Position numbers and translations under genes: made by a program. Below are positions 25,520 through 37,140 of a DNA stretch of 64,000 nucleotides, one piece after another (position 1 is the stretch's first letter; each line of letters begins with the position of its first letter). The stretch comes from Salipiger bermudensis (lineage in GTDB: Bacteria; Pseudomonadota; Alphaproteobacteria; Rhodobacterales; Rhodobacteraceae), in assembly GCF_020171625.1 (NCBI RefSeq), contig NZ_JAIUZY010000011.1, positions 124,001 through 188,000 on the forward strand, given 5' to 3'. The notes below the pieces were generated by a model. It had not been told where the DNA came from, made no database searches, and was given only the letters and a program-made list of their open reading frames with translations.

Positions 25520-26242
25520 ATGACCGCTCTGGACATCAAAGACCTCGGCTACAGCTACGGCACGAAACGCGCCCTCGACGGGGTGAGCTTTGCCCTGCGG
25601 CCGGGCAAGTTCACCGCGCTGCTGGGCCCCAATGGCGCCGGCAAGTCGACGCTGTTCTCGCTGCTCACGCGGCTGTTCGTCAGCCGCGAAGGGCGGATCG
25701 CGGTCGCCGGGCACGATCTGGCGCGCACGCCGCGCGCGGCGCTGTCGAAGATCGGCGTGGTGTTCCAGCAGCCGACGCTGGACCTCGACATGTCGGTGGC
25801 GATGAACATGCACTATTTCGCGGCGCTGCACGGCATCTCGGGGCGCGACGCGCAGGCCCGGTCGGAGCGCGCGCTGGCGCAGCTCGGCATGGCCGAGCGG
25901 GCGGGCGAGAAGGTGCGCGACCTCAATGGCGGGCACCGCCGCCGCATGGAGATCGCCCGCGCGCTGATTCACGACCCCGAGGTGCTGCTGCTCGACGAGC
26001 CGACGGTGGGGCTCGATTTCAAGAGCCGGCAGGCCATCGTCGACCATGTGCATGGGCTGGCCGAGCGCGGGCTGACGGTGTTCTGGGCCACCCATCTGGT
26101 CGACGAGATCCGCGATTACGACGACGTGGTGGTGCTGCACCGGGGCCGTGTTCTGGCGCATCGCGCCGCCGCCAAGCTGCGCGCGGGCCGCCCGCTGGCC
26201 GAGGTCTTCATCGAGATGACCGGCGGGGAGGAGACCGCATGA
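25520..26242 (+). CDS. ABC transporter ATP-binding protein, PQQ-catabolism-associated type
   Basis: 240 residues from ATG 25520 (an upstream ATG at 25481 would add 13). Walker A GPNGAGKST, Q-loop VVFQQPT, Walker B VLLLDEPTVGLD and a switch His in WATHLVDE are intact. The signature LNGGHRRRMEIARAL differs from LSGGQ in the way characteristic of ATPases found with PQQ alcohol dehydrogenase clusters (pedB-like). It overlaps the following ABC-2 permease by ATGA. Substrate unknown; alcohol-associated export is the family label. Confidence 0.85.
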   Translation: MTALDIKDLGYSYGTKRALDGVSFALRPGKFTALLGPNGAGKSTLFSLLTRLFVSREGRIAVAGHDLARTPRAALSKIGVVFQQPTLDLDMSVAMNMHYFAALHGISGRDAQARSERALAQLGMAERAGEKVRDLNGGHRRRMEIARALIHDPEVLLLDEPTVGLDFKSRQAIVDHVHGLAERGLTVFWATHLVDEIRDYDDVVVLHRGRVLAHRAAAKLRAGRPLAEVFIEMTGGEETA

Positions 26243-27033
26243 ACCTCTACCTCACCGCCATGCTCGCGATCATCCGCCGCGAGGCGCTGCGCTTCATCCA
26301 CCAGCGCTCGCGCTTTCTGGCGGCGCTGGTCCGGCCCTTGGTCTGGCTGGTGGTGTTCGCCGCGGGCTTCCGCGCGGCGCTGGGGCTGTCGATCATCCCG
26401 CCCTACCAGACCTACATCACCTACGAGGTCTATATCGTGCCGGGGCTGTGCGGCATGATCCAGCTGTTCAACGGGATGCAATCCTCGCTAAGCCTCGTCT
26501 ACGATCAGGAGATGGGCTCGATGCGGCTGCTGCTGACCTCGCCGCTGCCGCGCTGGTGGCTGCTGTTCTCGAAGCTGCTGGCGGGCGTGGCGGTGTCGAT
26601 CCTGCAGGTCTATGTCTTTCTCGCCATCGCCGCAGGGTTCGGCATCGTGCTGCCGCTGGCGGGCTACGCGCTGGTGCTGCCGGCGCTTCTGGTCTCGGGG
26701 CTGATGCTGGGGGCGCTGGGGCTGCTGATCTCCTCGACCATCCGCCAGCTCGAGAACTTCGCGGGGGTGATGAACTTCGTGATCTTCCCGATGTTCTTCC
26801 TGTCGAGCGCGCTCTACCCGCTGTGGAAAATGGCCGAGAGCTCAACCCTGCTGCGCGACATCTGCGCCTGGAACCCGTTCACCCACGCCGTCGAGCTGAT
26901 CCGCTTTGCGCTCTATCTCGAATTGAACGGCCTCGCGCTGCTCTGGGTCTGCCTGAGTTTCGCGGTGTTCTTCGGTCTGGCGCTGGTGGGCTACGATCCG
27001 TCCTACGGCATGACCCGGCGGCGCAAGGGCTGA
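26239..27033 (+). CDS. ABC-2 type permease (PedC-like)
   Basis: 264 residues, six transmembrane helices in ABC-2 arrangement, with the family block QSSLSLVYDQEMGSMRLLLT and FPMFFLSSALYPLWKM. It is coupled to the ATPase by ATGA at 26239. This ATPase/ABC-2 permease pair recurs in clusters for PQQ-dependent alcohol catabolism, where the permease is called PedC; a role in moving an alcohol-related compound or cofactor is presumed, not proven. Together with the upstream BPD permease it makes an unusual three-gene set. Confidence 0.83.
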   Translation: MNLYLTAMLAIIRREALRFIHQRSRFLAALVRPLVWLVVFAAGFRAALGLSIIPPYQTYITYEVYIVPGLCGMIQLFNGMQSSLSLVYDQEMGSMRLLLTSPLPRWWLLFSKLLAGVAVSILQVYVFLAIAAGFGIVLPLAGYALVLPALLVSGLMLGALGLLISSTIRQLENFAGVMNFVIFPMFFLSSALYPLWKMAESSTLLRDICAWNPFTHAVELIRFALYLELNGLALLWVCLSFAVFFGLALVGYDPSYGMTRRRKG

Positions 27034-27337
27034 GCCTCTGGTCGCATGACGCCATGCCGACCGCCCCGCGCTTGGGCCTGCCGAGCGCATGTAAGTGAGG
27101 CAGGCGGCTGTCTTGCGGCGCGGTGGCCCTGTCACACGGACGCCAGGGCGGGGTCTTTGGGCGAGGTCCGGGCGGGATCTGGATGATCGGCAGGTCAAGC
27201 GCGTCGGTCCTTCGTCCCTCGGCGCTAACACCGCCAATAGGGGCTTTCTGCCCCGCTAAGGTGATGTTAAGCCCTTGCGCAACCACCCCTGCCGCTTATC
27301 GGCATCCCCCCAGATCCATCGGAGGAGCGAAAGTACC
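27034..27337. other. Intergenic region upstream of isocitrate dehydrogenase
   Basis: 304 bases without a gene. There is a small hairpin GGGGC-TTTCT-GCCCC at about 27240-27255 and a good GGAGGAG ribosome binding site at 27320-27326 for the next gene. No convincing -35/-10 pair was found. Confidence 0.45.
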
Positions 27338-29542
<2,205 letters not shown>

Positions 29543-29563
29543 TCCGCATGTTGCGCTGATCTT

Positions 29564-29591
29564 CCCCTGTCCTCGCCTGCGAGGGCAGGGG
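29564..29591 (+). terminator. Hairpin after isocitrate dehydrogenase
   Basis: CCCCTGTCCTCGC (29564-29576) pairs with GCGAGGGCAGGGG (29579-29591) with one G-U pair. No clear T-run follows. Position right after the stop suggests a transcript end. Confidence 0.45.
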
Positions 29592-29721
29592 GCTTCGCCC
29601 CGGTCGCGGGCAAAAACGCGACACAAGGCTGGCCACGACCGCGCCGGTCTCGGGCTGCGGTTGCGCCGCGCCTGGCGCTTCGACAGGGTTTTCCCGCAAA
29701 GATCGACCTTGGGGAGCCGTC

Positions 29722-30927
29722 GTGCCGTCTCCACCTGTATCGCCGCCGCATCCCCGCTCCCCCGCCTATCTCGCGACGCTGCTGATGACGCTTGTGGCGA
29801 GCGGCGGGCTCTACCTGCTGTATTTCTCCGGCCTGCAGGCGGGCGGATTCGATGCCGCGGGGCTTCTGCTCGGGCGCGATTTCCTCAACCTGCATTTCGC
29901 CGGCACGCTGCTGGGGCGGGGCGAGATGACGACGCTCTTCGACCAGCAGGCCTATGCCGGGGCGATGCGGGCGCATCTCGGGCGCGACTACACCATCCAC
30001 AACTGGTCCTACCCGCCGCACATGTTCCCGCTGGCGCAGCTTGCGGCGAGCCTGCCCTATTTCGTGGCGCTGGGGCTCTGGAGCCTGCTCGGGCTGGCGC
30101 TCACCTGCGTGGGGGCGCGGCTTGCCGGGGTGCCGCTGGCGTGGTGTCTGCCGATCGTGCTGTCCCCGGCGGTGACGGTGAACCTGCTCGCCGGGCAGAA
30201 CGGAACCTATACCGCCGGGCTGCTGCTGCTGGCCCTGACGCTGGCCGAGCGGCGGAGCTGGCTGGGGGCGGGCCTGTGCTGGGCGCTGCTCACAGTGAAG
30301 CCGCACCTGGGCCTGCTGGCGCTGCCGATGGTGCTCCTGCGCGGGCAGTGGCGCGTGGTGCTGGCGGGCGCGGTCTGCCTGTCTGTGATCACTGCCCTGA
30401 CGCTGGCGCTCTATGGCGCCGAGCCGTGGCATCTGTTCCTGACCGAGACCACCGCACAACAGCGGGTGGTTGTGGAGGAGTGGCGCGGGCTGCTGCTCAG
30501 GCTGATGCCGACCGCCTTCATCGCCGGGCGCCTTGCGGGGTTCGAGACCGGCGCGGCCTATGCGCTGCATGCTGGCGTCGCGGTGCTGACGCTTCTTCTG
30601 CTCTGGCGCAGCTGGCCGGGGCAGGGGGGCGCGTTGCGCGACTGGATCACGTGGTTCAGCCTCGGGACGTTCCTGCTGCTGCCCTACAGCTTCTACTACG
30701 ACCTCGTGATCGTGCAGGTCATGCTGGTGCTCTGGGTCGGCGAGCCGAAGCGCCTGTTCCCGACGCGCTCGGAGGCGGTGGCGCGGATCGCGTGGTACGT
30801 GGCGTGGTTCCTGCCGTATCTCTGCTACCTCGCGGCGTTCTTCTGGGGCCTGCAGCTTGCGCCGGTGCTTCTGCTGCTGATGCTGACCGGACGGGTGGTC
30901 GACCGCAGGCGCGCCGGGGCCGTCTGA
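29722..30927 (+). CDS. GT87-like (DUF2029) polytopic membrane glycosyltransferase
   Basis: 401 residues from GTG 29722 (GGGGAG site at 29711-29716). About ten transmembrane helices; the first periplasmic loop contains [12 protein letters not shown] and a [11 protein letters not shown] block, resembling the DUF2029 proteins that use polyprenyl-linked mannose. The acceptor is unknown. It is not in an obvious operon: the following FAD oxidoreductase begins about 110 bases later. Confidence 0.75.
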   Translation: MPSPPVSPPHPRSPAYLATLLMTLVASGGLYLLYFSGLQAGGFDAAGLLLGRDFLNLHFAGTLLGRGEMTTLFDQQAYAGAMRAHLGRDYTIHNWSYPPHMFPLAQLAASLPYFVALGLWSLLGLALTCVGARLAGVPLAWCLPIVLSPAVTVNLLAGQNGTYTAGLLLLALTLAERRSWLGAGLCWALLTVKPHLGLLALPMVLLRGQWRVVLAGAVCLSVITALTLALYGAEPWHLFLTETTAQQRVVVEEWRGLLLRLMPTAFIAGRLAGFETGAAYALHAGVAVLTLLLLWRSWPGQGGALRDWITWFSLGTFLLLPYSFYYDLVIVQVMLVLWVGEPKRLFPTRSEAVARIAWYVAWFLPYLCYLAAFFWGLQLAPVLLLLMLTGRVVDRRRAGAV

Positions 30928-31036
30928 GGACGGGGCTGCTGCGCGCAGCGTGCACGGCTGGCGCATCGCCTCCACCGAAGGGGCCGGGGGAGGCGCCGCC
31001 CTTGCCCGGCCCGCGGCGGGATGGCATGAGCGTTGC

Positions 31037-32149
31037 ATGGACAGGGTCGATTGTATCATTGCCGGCGCGGGTGTCGTCGGGCTCGCCATCGCGCGGGCGC
31101 TAACGCAGCGCGGCGTCGAGGTTCTCATCCTCGAGCCGGAGGACGCCTTCGGCACCGGCACCTCGTCGCGGAACTCCGAGGTGATCCACGCCGGGATCTA
31201 CTATCCCACCGGCAGCCTCAAGGCGCAGCTCTGCGTCGAGGGCAAGGAACGGCTCTACGACTATGCGCGCACCTTCGACGTGCCGCACGCGCGCTGCGGC
31301 AAGCTGATCGTGGCCACCAGCGACGCGCAGCTGGCGGCGCTCGAGGGCATCCGCGCCAAGGCCGAGGCGGCGGGCGTGGAGGATCTGCGGCTGATCCCGG
31401 CGGACGAAGCGCAGGCGCTGGAGCCGGAGCTTGCCTGCAAGGCGGCGCTGCTCTCGCCCTCCACGGGGATCGTCGACAGCCACGCGCTGATGCTGTCGCT
31501 GCTGGGGCAGGCGGAACAGGCCGGCGCGCTTCTCAGCCTCGGGACGCGGGTGGAAGGGGTGCGCGCTACCGCGCAGGGCTTCGAGGTGACCAGCGAGGAT
31601 GCCGCCAGCGGCGAGCGCTTCACCATGGGCTGCGCGCGCTTCGTGAATGCCGCAGGTCTTCATGCCTCCGAACTGGCCTCGCGCATCGAGGGGCTGGACG
31701 CGGCGCACGTGCCCACGACCCGTTACGCGCGGGGCAATTATTTCGCGCTGCCCGGGCGGGCGGCGTTCTCGCGGCTGATCTACCCGGTGCCCGAGCCCGG
31801 CGGGCTGGGCGTGCACCTGACGCTGGATCTCGGCGGTGGGATGCGGTTCGGGCCGGACGTGGAGTGGATCGACAGCGTCGACTACCGGGTCAACGGCGCC
31901 CGCGCCGGTCATTTCGAGACCGAGATCCGCCGCTACTGGCCGGGTCTTCCGTCCGGGGCGCTGGCGCCGACCTATTGCGGCATCCGGCCCAAGCTCTCGG
32001 CGCCCGGCGAACCGGCGGCGGATTTTCACATCGACGGGCCGGAGGTGCACGATATCGCGGGGCTAGTGAACCTGTTCGGCATCGAAAGCCCGGGGCTCAC
32101 GGCATCGCTGGCGATTGCCGAACGGGTGTCGGAGCGGCTGGCGCTCTGA
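31037..32149 (+). CDS. FAD-dependent oxidoreductase (L-2-hydroxyglutarate dehydrogenase-like, DAO fold)
   Basis: 370 residues. The N-terminal dinucleotide motif is [32 protein letters not shown] is the block shared with L-2-hydroxyglutarate dehydrogenases and related oxidases; the C terminus has a second FAD contact, [17 protein letters not shown]. It oxidises an L-2-hydroxy acid or similar compound to the keto form, probably passing electrons to quinone. The exact substrate is not certain. Its stop is three bases from that of the convergent YihY gene. Confidence 0.88.
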   Translation: MDRVDCIIAGAGVVGLAIARALTQRGVEVLILEPEDAFGTGTSSRNSEVIHAGIYYPTGSLKAQLCVEGKERLYDYARTFDVPHARCGKLIVATSDAQLAALEGIRAKAEAAGVEDLRLIPADEAQALEPELACKAALLSPSTGIVDSHALMLSLLGQAEQAGALLSLGTRVEGVRATAQGFEVTSEDAASGERFTMGCARFVNAAGLHASELASRIEGLDAAHVPTTRYARGNYFALPGRAAFSRLIYPVPEPGGLGVHLTLDLGGGMRFGPDVEWIDSVDYRVNGARAGHFETEIRRYWPGLPSGALAPTYCGIRPKLSAPGEPAADFHIDGPEVHDIAGLVNLFGIESPGLTASLAIAERVSERLAL

Positions 32150-32152
32150 GCC

Positions 32153-33118
32153 TCAGTGTTCGGGCTTGGTATCGGGCGTGGTGTCGGCGACGAAGGCACC
32201 ACGCTCGCCCATCGGCAGGCCCGGCCCGTTGGTGGTGTCGGCGCGGGTCTCGTGTTCGAGCTCGGCGTTGATCTTGCCGCCGAGCAGCACCACGAAGGCC
32301 GAGATCCAGAGCCAGAACAGCAGGATCACCACACCTGCGAGTGAGCCGAAGGTCTCCTGATAGCTGCCGAAGTTCTCGGCGTAGATCGAGAAGCCCACCG
32401 AGGCGATGATCCACAGGACACAGGCGATGGCGGCGCCGGGGGTGATCCAGCGCCAGTTCGCCGGGCGCCGGTCGGGGCCGAAGTGATAGAGCAGCGCCAC
32501 GCCCAGCACGGTGAAGCCCAGCAGCAGAACCCAGCGCAGCCCCGAGAGGAGCAGCTCGGCGGTGCCGCCCAGCGGGATCACCGCAAGCACGCCCGGCAGC
32601 ACGAGCACGCCTGCGAGCGCCATCACCAGCCCGATGATGAGAAGAAAGGTCAGCGCGATAGTGGTGAGCTTCAGCCTGATGAAGCCGCGCGTCTCGCGTT
32701 CGCTGTAGACCACGTTGAGCCCCGCCACGAGGTTGCCGACCCCGGCGGAGGCCGAGTATAGCGCGAGGCCCAGACCCAGAAGCGCGGCCAGTCCCAGCCC
32801 ACCCTGATCCGAGCCGGCGACGCTCTTGGCCTGATCGATGACGATCTGCGCGGCACGTTCGGGCAGCATGGCCGAGATCTGCTGGATCTGGTCGGTGACA
32901 TCGGCGGGGGTAAGGAACAGCCCGGCGATGGCCATCAGGGCCGTGATCGCCGGGAAGATCGCCAGAAGACCGAAAAATGCCACACCGGCGGCGATCAGGC
33001 TGAGCCGATCCTCACCGATCCCGTCCTTCACCCGCAGCGCGGCGCGCTTCCAGTTTGCCTGACCAAGCTCGGCGGGGCGGGATGCATAGGAAGTTTCCGC
33101 GGAGGTTTGTGCAGGCAT
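32153..33118 (-). CDS. YihY/BrkB-family membrane protein
   Basis: 321 residues with about six transmembrane helices; typical blocks are LIAAGVAFFGLLAIFPAITA, GVGNLVAGLNVVYSERETRGF and LPLGGTAELL-like spacing. The C-terminal tail is hydrophilic and acidic (DTTPDTKPEH). The family is widespread, with unclear function (once called RNase BN in error). Convergent with the FAD oxidoreductase. Confidence 0.88.
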   Translation of the reverse strand: MPAQTSAETSYASRPAELGQANWKRAALRVKDGIGEDRLSLIAAGVAFFGLLAIFPAITALMAIAGLFLTPADVTDQIQQISAMLPERAAQIVIDQAKSVAGSDQGGLGLAALLGLGLALYSASAGVGNLVAGLNVVYSERETRGFIRLKLTTIALTFLLIIGLVMALAGVLVLPGVLAVIPLGGTAELLLSGLRWVLLLGFTVLGVALLYHFGPDRRPANWRWITPGAAIACVLWIIASVGFSIYAENFGSYQETFGSLAGVVILLFWLWISAFVVLLGGKINAELEHETRADTTNGPGLPMGERGAFVADTTPDTKPEH

Positions 33119-33318
33119 GGGGGAGGTTCCGGTCGCCGGGGAGTTTGGAAACCAACCCCGCGGCGCGCCAGCGAGTTCCCGCCGATCTGCCGGATCCGCT
33201 AATTCTCACGAAATGCTCGCAATTATTTGTCATGGCCGTGATGCGCACTACTCCTCTGACGTGTGGCGAGGCGCTGTATTCCTGCGCATCGCCCCTGACA
33301 CATGAACAGGAGCCACTC

Positions 33319-33660
33319 ATGTCCTATCGCCTTGGCCTTACGGTCATAATGGTCTTTGCGATCGTGGCCATCGGCTGCGGTCTGTGGGGCTATTTCGTCC
33401 CGCTCACCGGCGTCACCGGAGTCTGGGGGCCGCTCGCCGCCGCCTTCGGCGCGCTTTGCATTCTCATCGGCGGTGCGCTGATGGTGCGTGCCCGCAGCCG
33501 CGGTGCCCGCTTCGTGCTGATGCTGCTTCTGGCGCTCGGCATCGTTCTGACCGCCTTTGCCGCTTGGTTGCTGCACCAGTGGATCATGCTGGCCGCGCTA
33601 GCGCTCTGCGCCGTTGGCTGGCTGGCCGCCGTTTCCGGACCGGAAGGAGATGTCGCATGA
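33319..33660 (+). CDS. Small four-helix membrane protein, predicted membrane anchor of the quinoprotein
   Basis: 113 residues, four hydrophobic helices (about 5-27, 36-56, 66-88, 90-108) with a basic loop RARSRGAR. Membrane glucose dehydrogenases normally carry such a helical bundle fused to the N terminus of their PQQ domain; here it is a separate gene that overlaps the quinoprotein start by ATGA (33657). I infer a split anchor and quinone-contact subunit. The ATG at 33319 follows ACAGGAG. In-frame upstream starts would remove the helical start and are disfavoured. Confidence 0.72.
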   Translation: MSYRLGLTVIMVFAIVAIGCGLWGYFVPLTGVTGVWGPLAAAFGALCILIGGALMVRARSRGARFVLMLLLALGIVLTAFAAWLLHQWIMLAALALCAVGWLAAVSGPEGDVA

Positions 33661-36170
33661 ACCGACTTTTGCGATCCACCGCCATCCTGACCCTGCTCGC
33701 CGGACCGGCGTTCGCGCAGCAGGACGACACCCCCGGCCCGACCGGCGAACCCGAGGCCGTGGCGCCGGAGACCTCCGTGTCCGCGCCGGAGCAGACCGCG
33801 CCGGAGACAGACGAGAGCGAGACGTCGTCCGAGCCTGCCGCGACAGATGCTGACTCGGACGCCGAACGTGAGGCGGCACCGGCCCGCGATGCTGCCGATC
33901 CGGAGACCGCCGAGACCGAGGGCGCCACGCCCGCAGCCGACGCGCCGGCCGCTGAGCCGGGCACGGCAGACGAGGATGCGGAAGGCTCCGAAGAGGCAGC
34001 GCCAGAGCCGGAAGCCGACGAGGAGGGGGAGGCGCCGTCCGAGTCCGCAGGGGCGGGCGCCGGTGAGGAGGCCGATGAAGAGGCGGCACCGGCCCGCGAT
34101 GCTGCCGATCCCGACACCGCCGAGACCGAGGGCGCGACGCCCGCAGCCGATGCGCCCGCCGCAGAGACCGGCACGGCTGAGGGCGCCGAGGAGGCGCCTG
34201 CCGACGGCGAGGAGACCGAAGAAGACGGGTCTGGAGAAGATGGGTCCGCTGAAGAGGACGCATCCGCCGAAACCGACCAACAGGCCGCGCAGGCGCGTCC
34301 GTCTTCGGATGCGAAGGTGCCCGCCTCCGGGCCGGACTGGAAGAGCTTCCACGGCCAGGTTTCCGGGGCGAAGTATTCGCCGCTCGACCAGATCACGCCC
34401 GAGAATGTCGGCGAGCTGGAGCTTGCCTGGCGGCTTGAGACCGGCGACGTCTCGGACGGCTCCGGCGACCTGCCGGCGACGGTCTGGTCGGCCACGCCGA
34501 TCTACGCCAACGACCTGCTCTATATCGGCACGCCGTTCTACCGGGTGCTCGCGGTCGATCCGGCGACCGGCGAGGAGGTCTGGAGCTTCGACAGCCAGTC
34601 GACCCTCGAGGCGCTGACCCAGCCCGCCCTGAAGAACCGCGGCGTGGCCTACTGGGAGGCCGCCGAGCCGGTCGAGGGCGAGGCCTGTCAGCGCATCGTC
34701 TATCTCGGCACCATGGACGCGCAGCTCTTCGCGCTCGACGCCGATGACGGTGCGCTCTGCGAGGGTTTTGCCGATGGCGGCGTGCTCGACGTCAACCAGT
34801 GGAACACCGTCAACGACCGCTGGCCGCTGTCGCTGCTGCAGCCGCCCACCATCGTCGACGATCACGTCATCATCGGCTGGGCCGGCAATGACTGGGACTG
34901 GGCCGAAGCGCCTCCGGGCTCGGTGTTCTCGGTCAACGCGCAGACCGGCGAGCTGGAATGGACCTTCGACACCATCCCCGAGGACATCCGCGAACGCACC
35001 GGCACCGCCAACGTCTGGACCGCGATGAGCGCCGACGAGGAGCGTGGCATCGTCTACCTGCCGGTGGCCTCGCCTTCGCCCAACTACTGGGGCGGCAACC
35101 GCACCGAGGACATTCCGTATGCCACCTCCACAACCGCGCTCGACATCGAGACCGGCGAGGTGATCTGGTCGCGGCAGTGGGTGCATCACGATATCTGGGA
35201 CTATGACATCAACTCGGCCCCGACGCTGATGGACATCACCGTCGATGGCGAGGAGATCCCGGCCCTGATGCAGGCCACCAAGATGGGCTTCCTCTTCGTG
35301 GTCAACCGCGAGACCGGCGAGGATGTCTGGCCGATCGAGGAGCGCGAAGTGCCTGCGGGCGACATCGAGGGTGAGCGCTACGCCCCGACCCAGCCCTTCC
35401 CGACCGTGCCGGCGCCGCTCATCGACCAGTCGACGCTGCCCGATGTCTGGCCGCTCGCCGATATCGCCTCGTTCGGGGCCTGCTCGAAGCTGTGGGACGA
35501 GATGCAGTATGCCGGCATGTACCAGCCGCCGACCACCGAGGGCGCCGGGGCAGGGGCCTATCCCAACTCGGCCGGCGTGGTGCAGTGGGGTGGCGTGGGC
35601 TTCGACCCCGAGCGCCAGCTCGCGGTGGTCAACCTCAGCCACGTGGTGCAGTACATCCAGCTTTACGAGCGCGAGGATTACGACCGCATCAACGGCGAGG
35701 CCGGCCCCGGCGAGAGCGGCTTCCACCCGCAGACCGGTGCGCCCTACGGCATGTCGCTCAAGACCGCGCTGAACCGCTGGGGAATGCCGTGCTGGAAGCC
35801 GCCCTTCGGTGAGCTGGCGGCGATCGACATGACCACCGGCGAGATTGTCTGGCGCAAACCGTTCGGCACCTCGCAGCGCTACGGCTTCTACATGCCCGAG
35901 AAGTGGGGCTCTCCCACCATCGGCGGACCTGCCGTGACCGCCTCGGGGCTGATCTTCATCGGCGCCACGATGGACGCCAAGGTGCGCGCCTATGATCTTG
36001 AGACCGGCGAGAGGCTCTGGGAAGACCTCACCGAGGCGCCTTCGGTCTCGAACCCGGCGATCTACGAACATGACGGCGCGCAATACGTGGCCTTCGTCTC
36101 GGGCGGGAACTCGATCCTGAAGCCCTCGGTGGGCGACATGGTCTCGGTCTACCGCCTGCCGGTGGAGTGA
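33657..36170 (+). CDS. PQQ-dependent dehydrogenase, membrane glucose dehydrogenase family, with acidic linker
   Basis: 837 residues. Sec signal (residues 1-20, ending GPAFA), then a roughly 205-residue Glu/Ala/Pro/Thr-rich acidic segment containing a duplicated block (about residues 72-105 and 142-175). The eight-bladed PQQ propeller starts at about Asp227 (DWKSFHGQVSGAKYSPLDQIT). Family landmarks: HHDIWDYDINSAPTLMD with catalytic-type Asp517, ATKMGFLFVVNRETG with PQQ-contacting Lys542, PTQPFPTVP, and GLIFIGATMDAKVRAYDLETG. It should oxidise a sugar or polyol in the periplasm. It lacks the usual fused membrane helices; the coupled upstream gene may supply them. A strong terminator follows. 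Confidence 0.88.
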   Translation: MNRLLRSTAILTLLAGPAFAQQDDTPGPTGEPEAVAPETSVSAPEQTAPETDESETSSEPAATDADSDAEREAAPARDAADPETAETEGATPAADAPAAEPGTADEDAEGSEEAAPEPEADEEGEAPSESAGAGAGEEADEEAAPARDAADPDTAETEGATPAADAPAAETGTAEGAEEAPADGEETEEDGSGEDGSAEEDASAETDQQAAQARPSSDAKVPASGPDWKSFHGQVSGAKYSPLDQITPENVGELELAWRLETGDVSDGSGDLPATVWSATPIYANDLLYIGTPFYRVLAVDPATGEEVWSFDSQSTLEALTQPALKNRGVAYWEAAEPVEGEACQRIVYLGTMDAQLFALDADDGALCEGFADGGVLDVNQWNTVNDRWPLSLLQPPTIVDDHVIIGWAGNDWDWAEAPPGSVFSVNAQTGELEWTFDTIPEDIRERTGTANVWTAMSADEERGIVYLPVASPSPNYWGGNRTEDIPYATSTTALDIETGEVIWSRQWVHHDIWDYDINSAPTLMDITVDGEEIPALMQATKMGFLFVVNRETGEDVWPIEEREVPAGDIEGERYAPTQPFPTVPAPLIDQSTLPDVWPLADIASFGACSKLWDEMQYAGMYQPPTTEGAGAGAYPNSAGVVQWGGVGFDPERQLAVVNLSHVVQYIQLYEREDYDRINGEAGPGESGFHPQTGAPYGMSLKTALNRWGMPCWKPPFGELAAIDMTTGEIVWRKPFGTSQRYGFYMPEKWGSPTIGGPAVTASGLIFIGATMDAKVRAYDLETGERLWEDLTEAPSVSNPAIYEHDGAQYVAFVSGGNSILKPSVGDMVSVYRLPVE
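33871..34180 (+). repeat. Direct duplication inside the acidic linker of the quinoprotein
   Basis: Bases 33871-33970 and 34081-34180 are about 90 percent identical by eye and exactly 210 bases apart, in frame. Each encodes APARDAADP, then TAETEGATPAADAPAAE. The duplication has lengthened the linker in 70-residue steps. Confidence 0.8.
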
Positions 36171-36188
36171 CGACGCCGACAAGACATC

Positions 36189-36216
36189 AAGAGGCGCGCC
36201 GTAGGGTGCGCCTCTT
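36189..36216 (+). terminator. Terminator after the quinoprotein
   Basis: AAGAGGCGC (36189-36197) and GCGCCTCTT (36208-36216) form a nine-base-pair stem with a ten-base loop, followed by TCGTTT, 19 bases after the stop codon. Good candidate intrinsic terminator. Confidence 0.7.
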
Positions 36217-36447
36217 TCGTTTGCGCGGTGGGTGTTTTGTCGCGCGCGTTGTCGGGGCGAGACAGGCCGTCCCGCCCGCCGGGGCGGTGATTTGAGGATA
36301 TCGCCGAAAGGATTGAGCGGTCTTCGGGTTTGAGCCTGTTAAGACACGAAGCTCAAGAAGACGGATCGCGCATCCCGCGGGCCGGCTGTCGTCCTCCCGC
36401 TCTCGCGCGCGCTCATTTCCCGACACCTTCCGGAGACCGACGCAGCG

Positions 36448-37140
36448 TCAGCTCCGCTCCGACATCTTCCCCGGGTTATCGATCACCCGCAGGCCCAGAC
36501 GCGCCTCACGGGCGCGGCGGACCTGACGCGGCAGCAGGTTGCCCGCCAGCGCCGAGAGATAGGCGGTGATCTCGTCCACCGCGCGCTCGCGGCTCTTCTT
36601 GGCGCGCAGGAGCCGGCCCAGAGACGAGCCGCGCTCGGCTGCCCGGGCGGCCAGCAGCATCAGGGCGATCTCGCGCAGACGGTAGAGCGTCATCTCGGCC
36701 ACGTCCGGGGACAGCCCGGCCAGAAGCGGCTCGGGCGGGGTAATCTCCGACAGCAGCTCGCGCAGCGTCTCGCCGTGTTTCGATTCCTCGGCGCGGGTCA
36801 GGCAGACCTCGACTACGCCGGCCATCTCGGCCTGGAACACCGCGCGGCCGACCTTGGCGGACTGCTCGGAATAGCCCTGCTGGCGGACCACCGTCAGTTC
36901 GGCGCGCTTCGGATCGTTGGCGACCGTCAGGCCCTCGAGCTCAAGCTCGGAGGGTTCGGATTCGCCGAGCGCCTCGCGCAATCCGCAGGCCTCGGCAAAG
37001 ACCGCAAGCTGCAGAAGGTCGTCCCGCGACAGGTCGCAGGAGAGGCGGCTGATGCCGGTGCCGCGGTCTCCCCGGAAGCTCAGGGAGAGACGGCAGGTGC
37101 CGTCGTCGCGCATGTCCATGACGAAGATTTTCGAAGCCAT
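36448..37140 (-). CDS. Unknown cytoplasmic protein
   Basis: 230 residues, not recognised. The N-terminal third is beta-rich (SKIFVMDMRDDGTCRLSLSF), the rest helical and highly charged with a basic C terminus (LLPRQVRRAREARLG). No signal or membrane segment. It stands alone on the minus strand, between the quinoprotein and the debranching enzyme. The codon and amino-acid pattern is that of a real gene; the opposite strand in the same place is low-complexity. Confidence 0.7.
   Translation of the reverse strand: MASKIFVMDMRDDGTCRLSLSFRGDRGTGISRLSCDLSRDDLLQLAVFAEACGLREALGESEPSELELEGLTVANDPKRAELTVVRQQGYSEQSAKVGRAVFQAEMAGVVEVCLTRAEESKHGETLRELLSEITPPEPLLAGLSPDVAEMTLYRLREIALMLLAARAAERGSSLGRLLRAKKSRERAVDEITAYLSALAGNLLPRQVRRAREARLGLRVIDNPGKMSERS

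Noticed and set aside
33390-36182. Minus-strand open frame of 930 codons
   Set aside because: Shadow of the quinoprotein; composition is Arg/Gly/His-rich with no recognisable motif, and the plus strand has clear family blocks.
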